Below are positions 23,547-29,719 of a DNA stretch of 29,719 bases, one piece after another. Every line of letters begins with the position of its first letter. Within the stretch, counting starts at the first letter, position 1. The DNA lies in IMG/VR virus record IMGVR_UViG_3300025736_000124, positions 1-29,719 of that record. One strand, 5' to 3'. The notes under the pieces were generated by a model. It saw nothing but the letters and a program-made list of their open reading frames with translations. It had not been told where the DNA came from and ran no database searches. The stretch comes from a virus. The position numbers and the translations under genes were made by a program.

Positions 23547-24413
23547 TTAAAGTACATTAGGATTTGAAGTATTACCAATAAGCTGATCGACAATATCTTT
23601 ATCATCAGTAACAGTAGTACCCTGAGAACCACCACCAGCAGCGTTAGCTGCAATAGATTTAGCGGCTTCTCCCTTAGCTACTTCAGAATCTTCCTTTGCT
23701 TTCTCTTGTAAGGATTGACCCTTTACAACATCATAGGCGATTTTAATAGCATGCTGATTAGGATGGTCTTTAATCCACTTATCAATCTTTTTAGCATATA
23801 CAGGAAAATCTTCTGTTTCTGTAATAAATTTACTGACACTTGCTTTATAATCCCTCATTTCTTCTGCTTCATCGGAGGTTTTCTTTACTTTTTTACTAAT
23901 TTCTTCACCTAATTTCTTGACATCAGCACTAATTTTTTTAGTGATTTTTTGTTCAAGTTCTTCAGGTTTCAATTTTTCGTATTCCTTTTCTCCGACTTCT
24001 TTCTTAACTTCTTCATGGGCTTTTGTAACAGTTTCTGCATCTTCGATAGAAATTTTGCCCTCAATTGCAGCCTTTGCCAAACTACCATCAATCTTTCCAT
24101 CAATGATTGCTTGGACTAATTCAGGTTGTGCATCAAGTTTATCTAAGAGAGGTGAAATTTCTTTAAAGAAACTTTTAAAATCTCCCAATTCCTTGCCTTG
24201 AGTGCCTAATCTCTTTTCTAATTCTGCATAACTTTTTTCAAGTGGTGTTTTGCCACCTTTTACTTCATCTGTTGGTGCCTCCTGAAAACCTGATTTCTCT
24301 CCTTTGCCAGTAGTAGTTTCCTCTACGGGTACTGGAGGATCAGGAATTAGATTAGAGTTATCCGTTGTAGTTTTTACTTCTTCAATGGGCTCTATTTTCT
24401 TTTCTTCAGACAT
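23547..24413 (-). CDS. Scaffold-like protein
   Basis: 288 aa, highly charged and largely helical. The N-terminal ~60 residues are Pro/Glu/Thr-rich and disordered, then coiled-coil segments (PLEKSYAELEKRLGTQGKEL, PEELEQKITKKISADVKKLG) and a C-terminal Gly/Ala-rich tail (AANAAGGGSQGTT). This composition, and its place directly before the major capsid gene, are typical of phage scaffolding proteins. The start at 24413 has a Shine-Dalgarno site (GAAGGGA, 12 nt upstream). No protease domain is seen. Confidence 0.75.
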   Translation of the reverse strand: MSEEKKIEPIEEVKTTTDNSNLIPDPPVPVEETTTGKGEKSGFQEAPTDEVKGGKTPLEKSYAELEKRLGTQGKELGDFKSFFKEISPLLDKLDAQPELVQAIIDGKIDGSLAKAAIEGKISIEDAETVTKAHEEVKKEVGEKEYEKLKPEELEQKITKKISADVKKLGEEISKKVKKTSDEAEEMRDYKASVSKFITETEDFPVYAKKIDKWIKDHPNQHAIKIAYDVVKGQSLQEKAKEDSEVAKGEAAKSIAANAAGGGSQGTTVTDDKDIVDQLIGNTSNPNVL

Positions 24414-24451
24414 AATTTTGTCCCTTCATATTAGTTAATAAAACTCGACTT

Positions 24452-24631
24452 TTATTCTTCTTCTAAATTTTCTTTAGAAGAAGTTTTATTTTTTGCAAAC
24501 TTTCTATCAGTTAATGTTTGAGCTATTTTTTCTAAATCAACTCCATCTTTAACTTTTTTCTTTTCTGGATGATTAGCTATAGCATCCAAAATTTTCTTAG
24601 TTTGCTTTTGTTCCATTTTTTTTAGATTCAT
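24452..24631 (-). CDS. Small charged protein (59 aa)
   Basis: The ORF starts MNLKKMEQKQTKKILDAIAN and ends with an acidic NLEEE. It is Lys/Glu-rich and probably helical, with no membrane segment. A strong Shine-Dalgarno-like GAAGGA lies about 10 nt upstream and the gene is packed between its neighbours, which supports translation. It lies in the head module before the scaffold gene. I do not recognise a family; a head-assembly helper is possible but unproven. Confidence 0.7.
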   Translation of the reverse strand: MNLKKMEQKQTKKILDAIANHPEKKKVKDGVDLEKIAQTLTDRKFAKNKTSSKENLEEE

Positions 24632-24666
24632 AATTTTTTTCCTTCATATATTAATTTTTATATTAT

Positions 24667-26067
24667 TTAATACGAGCCCCTTCCCGTTAATCTACTTATT
24701 CTTTTTCGTACTGTTTCTCTTTTTGCATTTATTTGTGGAGTTGTTTGATTTCCGAAAGATTCTGCTTTTCGTGATTGTAATGTAGAAGCAATATTTGGAG
24801 TTACTGTTGGAGTTGTTGGTCTAGCTTCTATAATAGGTGATGATTGAATAGGTGATGATTGTTGTGGTGGTCTTGGTATTCCCCTTGGTGTTCCCCTTGG
24901 TCTTGATATAGGTCTACTGATTGGTTTTCCTGGAAATGTTGGGTCTCCTATAGGTAATATTGGTTTTGGGTCTGCTATTATTGGTTGAGGTATTCCTGGT
25001 TTTTGACCTGGCACTGGACGAGATGTTTGAATATTTTGATTTATTTGCCAACCACTTTCATCTGGTACTGTTATTCCTGGTATCTTTGGAATAGGTTGTT
25101 TATTCTCACCCACTCCCATCCAACCTGCTGAACTACCTGAAAGATTATGTCGATTACCTTGCGGGTCTATATAATAAGTAAAACTTTGACCAGTTGTCCA
25201 ATCTATACCAGGTCTAATTTCTATTCTTCCATATCCTTTAGATGCTAATTCTTCATTTATTTTAGTAATATCACTCCTAGGTCCTAAACCTATAGGTCTA
25301 GGTGCTCCTGGTTGTTGTCCTGGAAATTGTCCTGGTGGTTTTAGACCAGGAAATCCTGGTTGTTTATATTGGTCTCCTATTTCTCCAAATCTATCTTTTC
25401 GACCTTTAATCCATTTATTATATTCTTCTTCACTAACTTCTCTTGCTGGGGATGTCATATCGCCAATTGCATCTTGATGTGAAGGTATAGTCCATTTACC
25501 AGTTTCTGGATTATAACCACCCACAAACCTTGATTGAATACCTTCAAATCTTGGGTCTCTTGGTTTTCCTATTTGAGGTGGTTTTGGACTAGGAAATCCT
25601 GGTTGAGTAATTGGTTGTCCTGGGTATCCTGGTTTTCCTGGAAATGGTTTTCCTGGTAACATTGGATCTCCTGGTTTTCCTGAACCAGCTAATGCTTGTT
25701 GTTCATCTGACCATCCTCCGTGTGTTGGTCCTGGTTCTGTAAAAGGAAGTTGTTCTGGTTTTTCTCCTGGCTGTCTTGTTATAACAAATGGATTATCATA
25801 TGGAGCAGGATTGTTTTTTCTCCATTCTCCTCCAGCTTTAATTTGTTCATTAGTAAGTCCTTCGTTTCCAGGAAGAGGAGTTGAAAACCATTGTTCTTTT
25901 TGTTCTTTATGATACTTATCTAATTGTGCCATTCCTAATTCATGTGATGGTTTCAATTGATTTTGTTCTCCTAATTTATCTCTAAGTATTTTATTTTTTT
26001 GTTCTTCAGGAGTTATTGCTGTATCACTTACGACACCAGAACCTCCACAAGTTTGACATGTAGCCAT
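24667..26067 (-). CDS. Pro/Gly-rich protein with N-terminal zinc-knuckle-like CxxCxGxG
   Basis: 466 aa. It starts MATCQTCGGSGVVSDTA: one CxxCGGSG unit as in DnaJ-type zinc knuckles, though only a single unit, so zinc would need a second copy from a partner. The body is low complexity: Pro, Gly, Lys and Gln in short collagen-like strings (PGKPFPGKPGYPGQP; PGFPGLKPPGQFPGQ), with a more ordered island at ~260-330 (SDITKINEELASKGYGRIEI, PGIDWTTGQSFTYYIDPQGN). The C-terminus is basic and Arg-rich (KRETVRKRISRLTGRG). It lies between portal-side genes and the scaffold. Possibly a structural, internal or DNA-binding head protein; function unknown. Confidence 0.6.
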   Translation of the reverse strand: MATCQTCGGSGVVSDTAITPEEQKNKILRDKLGEQNQLKPSHELGMAQLDKYHKEQKEQWFSTPLPGNEGLTNEQIKAGGEWRKNNPAPYDNPFVITRQPGEKPEQLPFTEPGPTHGGWSDEQQALAGSGKPGDPMLPGKPFPGKPGYPGQPITQPGFPSPKPPQIGKPRDPRFEGIQSRFVGGYNPETGKWTIPSHQDAIGDMTSPAREVSEEEYNKWIKGRKDRFGEIGDQYKQPGFPGLKPPGQFPGQQPGAPRPIGLGPRSDITKINEELASKGYGRIEIRPGIDWTTGQSFTYYIDPQGNRHNLSGSSAGWMGVGENKQPIPKIPGITVPDESGWQINQNIQTSRPVPGQKPGIPQPIIADPKPILPIGDPTFPGKPISRPISRPRGTPRGIPRPPQQSSPIQSSPIIEARPTTPTVTPNIASTLQSRKAESFGNQTTPQINAKRETVRKRISRLTGRGSY

Positions 26068-26071
26068 ATAT

Positions 26072-26266
26072 TTATTTTTTTAAACTTTTTTTAATTATAT
26101 CTCTTTTCTTTCCTATCTTAGTCTTCTTAACTTCACCACGATAAGACTTTCCATCCTTATAACAAATATGTAAATATTCGCTAGGATTTGGTTTAACTGT
26201 CCTAACACGACCATTTTCACGAACACATTTTAAAAATAATTTCGGGATATATTTATACCTTTCTAT
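26072..26266 (-). pseudogene. Start-less ORF remnant directly after the HNH gene
   Basis: The frame from 26266 to TAA at 26072 is open for 64 codons but contains no ATG, GTG or TTG. Its translation looks like a real protein end: KLFLKCVRENGRVRTVKPNP, then SEYLHICYKDGKSYRGEVKK and a Lys-rich tail. It stops 4 nt before the ATG of the next gene, the usual spacing here. The HNH gene stop lies right at its open end (26263). Most likely it is the 3' part of a gene cut by the HNH insertion; an unusual start codon (for example ATC after AGAAAGG) is a less likely option. Confidence 0.5.
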
Positions 26267-26808
26267 CTAAATTTTGCAAAAAGTCCTACATCTGAATGTT
26301 TTTTAGCATGACATTTTTTGCATAAAGTTATTAAATTAAAATCTTCTAATAATTTCCCTCCTTTATCTATCGGAATAATATGATGACAATTTAATTTTAT
26401 ATTATCTTTACGTAATTCATTAGAACTCTTTTTACAATCTTGACAAGTATAATTATCTCTTTTATATATTTCTAATCTTTTTCTTTTCCATATGCTTGTT
26501 TGACAAAATTTAATACCATTCTCAAATAATTCATCTAAAGATTTTCGTTTTTTTAATCCACGTTTTTTTGCAACTTTTAATAATAATTTTGTAACTGTAT
26601 GTGGTTTTCTCATTTTCTGTTTTATTTTTTCATCAGCATTTTTATCTTTACCCCATTCATATCCTAATATATTATTCTCTAAATTATGTTTAGCCATACA
26701 ACTTTTACTACAAAATCTTTTTCTCTTAACATCTCGTGAATTATTTAAAATCAATAATTTATTACAATATTCACAATATTTATTTATTTTCCTAAAATCA
26801 GATGGCAT
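26263..26808 (-). CDS. HNH homing endonuclease with zinc-finger N-terminus
   Basis: 181 aa. The N-terminal zinc finger is YCEYCNK ... RFCSKSCMAKH (residues ~12-42), a common front of phage HNH proteins. The middle is basic and helical (IKQKMRKPHTVTKLLLKVAK). The HNH core is complete: IWKRKRLEIYKRDNYTCQDCKKS, LNCHHIIPIDKGGKLLEDF, NLITLCKKCHAKKH. It has its own extended -10 promoter at 26895-26908 and a preceding 9-bp inverted repeat. It lies between two head-module genes and seems to have split a small gene downstream. Confidence 0.92.
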   Translation of the reverse strand: MPSDFRKINKYCEYCNKLLILNNSRDVKRKRFCSKSCMAKHNLENNILGYEWGKDKNADEKIKQKMRKPHTVTKLLLKVAKKRGLKKRKSLDELFENGIKFCQTSIWKRKRLEIYKRDNYTCQDCKKSSNELRKDNIKLNCHHIIPIDKGGKLLEDFNLITLCKKCHAKKHSDVGLFAKFR

Positions 26809-26840
26809 GTTTTTATTTACTATCTTTATTTATTATCTAC

Positions 26841-26864
26841 ATATTTGAAACAAATTCAAAATAT
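26841..26864 (-). repeat. Inverted repeat in HNH leader
   Basis: ATATTTGAA (26841-26849) pairs with TTCAAAATAT (26855-26864) with one bulged base and a 5-nt loop. It lies between the promoter at 26895-26908 and the HNH start at 26808. No T run follows, so it is not a typical terminator; it may hide or expose the ribosome site. Confidence 0.4.
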
Positions 26865-26894
26865 AAAATATCTCGAATTTATCATTTCATATAT

Positions 26895-26908
26895 ATTATA
26901 CCACAAGT
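26895..26908 (-). promoter_or_regulatory. Extended -10 promoter upstream of HNH gene
   Basis: The minus strand reads ACTTGTGGTATAAT, matching the consensus of the other three sites. A fair -35 (TTGATT) lies 18 nt upstream. Transcription would begin near 26887 and could also serve the head genes downstream. Confidence 0.65.
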
Positions 26909-26932
26909 AACACTCTATAATCAATAATTAGA

Positions 26933-27232
26933 TTATTTTTTAACAACTTTCCCCTGTTCTGCCTTTGCTCTTATTTTCTTTTCGCCTTCAACAAAATCAT
27001 TCAAAAAATTTAATGCTAATAATTGACCTTGCCCTCTAGCTACTTGTGTAGGTTCTTTAAATGGGTCTATACTCCTTAATCCACTTTCTACAGTCTTAAT
27101 CCATCCAGTAGTAATAAGTTGATATGCTTGCCAGAATTTACTATAAGATAATTCGACTAAAAGGTCTTTCATTGTATCAAGTTCCATTTTTTCACCTGGT
27201 TGAGGTGTTTGTGTTGTTGTTTTTTTCTTCAT
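26933..27232 (-). CDS. Small head-module protein (99 aa)
   Basis: After a basic, Thr/Pro-rich start (MKKKTTTQTPQPGEK) the protein is helical: MKDLLVELSYSKFWQAYQLI, TGWIKTVESGLRSIDPFKEP, QLLALNFLNDFVEGEKKIRA. No membrane segment or signal peptide. It is placed one gene after the portal gene. I do not recognise the family; small helical proteins at this place may be portal- or scaffold-associated. AT-rich leader. Confidence 0.65.
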   Translation of the reverse strand: MKKKTTTQTPQPGEKMELDTMKDLLVELSYSKFWQAYQLITTGWIKTVESGLRSIDPFKEPTQVARGQGQLLALNFLNDFVEGEKKIRAKAEQGKVVKK

Positions 27233-27255
27233 ATTTTTATATTATTTATTATTTA

Positions 27256-27612
27256 TTATTTTTGAAGATATTCTGGTATTTGTAAACCTAAATCTATATA
27301 ATTTAATTTTATATATTCATTTCTTTTATTATCAACAAATTTTTTAGCCTCTTTGAATTTTCCATCATATACCATTTTTTTAATTTGTTTTCTCCTTTCA
27401 ACTTTTAAACTATCTGAAATAGACTTTGGATATCTATCCATTAATTTATTTAAATATTTTTTCTTTAATTTATTAACTCCCTTTTCACGATTAGCTCCAT
27501 ATTGTATATCACTAATCATTGCTCCACCATGCTTTATTAATCCTCCAATTGGAGTTGAATCAGCTACTGTTGTTAAAATTTTACTTAACCATTTATTTTT
27601 CTTATCTGCCAT
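27256..27612 (-). CDS. Hypothetical protein after portal (118 aa)
   Basis: A basic, helical protein: MADKKNKWLSKILTTVADST, then GGLIKHGGAMISDIQYGANR, KKKYLNKLMDRYPKSI and DNKRNEYIKLNYIDLG, ending IPEYLQK. The Gly-rich segment at 23-31 may be membrane-associated or a helix turn; no full TM is present. It starts 26 nt after the portal stop and ends 23 nt before the next gene, so it belongs to the head operon. Family not recognised. Confidence 0.65.
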   Translation of the reverse strand: MADKKNKWLSKILTTVADSTPIGGLIKHGGAMISDIQYGANREKGVNKLKKKYLNKLMDRYPKSISDSLKVERRKQIKKMVYDGKFKEAKKFVDNKRNEYIKLNYIDLGLQIPEYLQK

Positions 27613-27638
27613 ATTATTATTTATTAATTAATTATATA

Positions 27639-29699
27639 TTAACGTTGAATACTATTTGCACGAGTCTCTAATTTAGCTTCAGGACTATTTCCTGGTTTTT
27701 GAGCAATATTTGTATTAACTTTAGCCTGCCCTCCCCGATTCATACCTCTTGGATTTGTTGTTGGTAATGGAATATTAGCAGCCATTGGAGGAGCACCAGA
27801 TTGCAATAAGTTAATTGGTTTTTTTGCTTCAGCAAATTGAGATGGTCCAGCAGCAGTTCCTCCTCCTAATAATGCTAATGCTTGTTGAGCAACATCTTCT
27901 GGAATTTGACCACCAGCTAATTTAGTAGGTAGTGGCATTGCACCAGCCTCTGCACCTGCTTCCATTCCTGGTTCTATACCAGGTTCTGGTGGTGGTGCTG
28001 GTTGTTCTGCTAAAGTAAGCGATTCAATATCCCAATTCCAATCATATAATAATTTAGAAGTAAGTTTTTGAGGGTCAAGAAATGGTAAATTAATAAGTAG
28101 TTGAAATAAATCCATATCTTGTTTTTTCTTAACATCACTTTGTCCAGCAATAGAAGGTAATACTGTAGCTTTAAAATCAAACTGACCCATTAAATCATCT
28201 TTTTCAATTAAAGGAAATTCTATATTTCCATTATCTCCAAAAATACGAATATTAAATTTCTTTGTAAAAAATTGTTTATGCATTGAAATCCAATATCTTT
28301 CTAATGTTGAAAATGCTTCTCCTAAATGATTAACATATAATCTTACTCTTTCTAAAGTTGATTCTCTTAAATGTCTTGTTTCTGTTGCACTACCAGTTTT
28401 TCCACCAACTCCCATAGAAGAATCATCAACACCAACACCATATCTCATATCAGCCTTTGTTAATTCTTCTTCTCTATATGAACTTGTTTTAACATCACTA
28501 AATTCAACTGATTTAACGCCCGCTGGGTCAGTTGAATAAATAATACCAAATGGTCTAGTCACTAATTCCTCTTTATTAATATTTGCTAATGGATTAACAA
28601 TCCACATTTTATGAATATTTAATGTTACTGCATCTAATCTTTGATTCTTTATCATATTCAACATTATTGTCGGATTTTCAAGAATTAAAGGAATACCATA
28701 ACCTTCAAATTCATCAGGAAGTTTCAAATAAGTAACTGGAATAAATGGAGCTTCTTTAAAATCATAAGGTATTGGAATTTCAGCTTTTGGTAAAATAGGA
28801 ACATCACTTACCATTACAGCATATTTATCTTCGGATGGTCTCCACCATTCAAATACTTCATACATTTGTAATGATGAATCATTATTTGCATTTTCATAAA
28901 TATTATTTGTTGCACCAGAACTAGTTGGTGTTACACCCTTAACAATACTTTCTTGAGTAAATTTAACTTCACCCCTAATAGATGCATAATTTGTCAAATT
29001 TCCTCCTTGTTTTTGTGTAGCCATTTCCAATCTTTTTTTATCATACATTGGATAACGACGCTTAATTGTTGCTTTATTTAATATTTTTCTTCTAAACCAA
29101 AATTGTTTATCTTCTTTTTTGATATTATGCCAATCATACCATAAATCATAATTATCAACATTTTCTACATATGGAGCATCGTAAAATGTTTGTGTCTTTT
29201 TTTTAAATTTCATTTTCTTTTTATTGATGTCAACTCCTTCTAAAAATTCATTTGTACGAACATCTTTTTTCCAATATGCTTGTATATATCCAGTACCATA
29301 AATCAAAGATGAACTAACAAGCATTTCAGCCATAGCATCAGCTTTTGCAGTTTCCCAATCATATTCAAGTAAATGTTGAACTTTTGTAGCTTTTGGTTGG
29401 TCGTCTTCAGTTCTTCCTTGGACGCCAATGTCTGGTCTCGCATCAAGAATACGAGGTTTTAATGTTTCTACAACAGCATGAGCATATGGTACAAAAACAT
29501 TTGCTTGCCATTGTTCGATTTCTTTTTGTCTATCTCGTGTATCACAAATATAAATTTTATACGCTCTATCTAACCTAGGGCGAATAATTGATGTAAAATA
29601 ATTTTTAGCATCAATAAGCTGTAGGTTAAATTTCTTTATCATTTCTACCTCGCCTTTAGAATAATCTTCAGGACGATAATCTTTTATTGTATTAGTCAT
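27639..29699 (-). CDS. Portal protein
   Basis: 686 aa. The layout fits podovirus/P22-like portal proteins: an N-terminal helical region with RDRQKEIEQWQANVFVPYAH and AVVETLKPRILDARPDIGVQ, YDWETAKADAMAEMLVSSSLIYGTGYIQAYWKK, a stem region with WFRRKILNKATIKRRYP, ILPKAEIPIPYDFKEAPFIPV, ENPTIMLNMIKNQRLDAVTLNIHKMWIV, and the helix-loop GKTGSATETRHLRESTLERV near residue 440. The last ~120 residues are Ala/Pro/Gly-rich and disordered (EPGIEPGMEAGAEAGAMP). The start at 29699 has an AT-rich leader; only 20 bases of upstream sequence are visible, so its promoter is outside the window. It is the first gene of the visible head module. Confidence 0.88.
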   Translation of the reverse strand: MTNTIKDYRPEDYSKGEVEMIKKFNLQLIDAKNYFTSIIRPRLDRAYKIYICDTRDRQKEIEQWQANVFVPYAHAVVETLKPRILDARPDIGVQGRTEDDQPKATKVQHLLEYDWETAKADAMAEMLVSSSLIYGTGYIQAYWKKDVRTNEFLEGVDINKKKMKFKKKTQTFYDAPYVENVDNYDLWYDWHNIKKEDKQFWFRRKILNKATIKRRYPMYDKKRLEMATQKQGGNLTNYASIRGEVKFTQESIVKGVTPTSSGATNNIYENANNDSSLQMYEVFEWWRPSEDKYAVMVSDVPILPKAEIPIPYDFKEAPFIPVTYLKLPDEFEGYGIPLILENPTIMLNMIKNQRLDAVTLNIHKMWIVNPLANINKEELVTRPFGIIYSTDPAGVKSVEFSDVKTSSYREEELTKADMRYGVGVDDSSMGVGGKTGSATETRHLRESTLERVRLYVNHLGEAFSTLERYWISMHKQFFTKKFNIRIFGDNGNIEFPLIEKDDLMGQFDFKATVLPSIAGQSDVKKKQDMDLFQLLINLPFLDPQKLTSKLLYDWNWDIESLTLAEQPAPPPEPGIEPGMEAGAEAGAMPLPTKLAGGQIPEDVAQQALALLGGGTAAGPSQFAEAKKPINLLQSGAPPMAANIPLPTTNPRGMNRGGQAKVNTNIAQKPGNSPEAKLETRANSIQR

Positions 29700-29719
29700 A
29701 TATTTTTAAATTTTATTAA

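Noticed and set aside
1-29719. Alternative genetic code (TGA or TAG read through)
   Set aside because: Genes end cleanly at TAA, TAG and TGA, with TGA in ATGA overlaps at 15558-15561 and 16628-16631.
1-29719. tRNA genes and a DGR reverse transcriptase or template repeat
   Set aside because: I saw no cloverleaf-like segment, no RT motif in any frame and no second copy of the variable region; a dedicated search would be needed to be sure.

Overview
The window is a strongly AT-rich stretch of a tailed double-stranded DNA phage or prophage, most likely podovirus-like. Every gene I can support lies on the minus strand, so transcription runs from high to low coordinates. The standard stop codons TAA, TAG and TGA all end genes, including TGA in ATGA overlaps, so I see no recoding. 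The host cannot be named. Most genes start after an AT-rich leader without a Shine-Dalgarno site, while several head genes carry a clear ATGAAGG-type site.

Read in transcription order, the head module comes first: portal (29699-27639), two small unknown proteins, an HNH homing endonuclease that sits upstream of a start-less ORF remnant, a Pro/Gly-rich protein with a CxxC knuckle, a 59-aa protein, a scaffold-like protein, an SU10-like major capsid protein (23480-22230), a structured intergenic RNA region, and two further probable virion proteins. Next is a virion protein with a lectin-like head and an SPS-repeat tail (20724-19858), then a lysis-like block: a coiled-coil/TM protein, a papain-like cysteine peptidase, a 31-aa peptide and a small holin-like membrane protein.

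From 18146 to 12456 there is a sugar-modification block: two GT2-type glycosyltransferases with DxH motifs and C-terminal features resembling polypeptide GalNAc-transferases, two related non-GT2 glycosyltransferase-like proteins and three SAM methyltransferase-like proteins. The last GT2 gene is fused in frame to a GIY-YIG/NUMOD3 homing endonuclease. Then come a small unknown gene, an HNH endonuclease, a LamG-SPS-repeat protein, a glycosyltransferase remnant, a truncated tail-anchor paralogue, a DUF1566/C-type-lectin protein with the marks of a diversity-generating retroelement (DGR) target, and a 1138-aa protein made almost wholly of S-P-S-x repeats. The window ends with tail genes: head-tail adaptor-like, an HNH endonuclease, a nozzle-like protein and the start of a tail fibre.

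The main points of interest are: (1) the DGR-like variable region at 8722-8856, where Asn codons switch from 8/8 AAT to 8/8 AAC; (2) a possible phage mucin-like system, with three Ser/Pro repeat virion proteins beside DxH glycosyltransferases and methyltransferases; (3) a promoter-leader cassette found three times, two copies being 118 bp with one mismatch, with an extended -10 box that also occurs at a fourth site; (4) heavy invasion by homing endonucleases, with a GT-GIY-YIG fusion and remnants around them.
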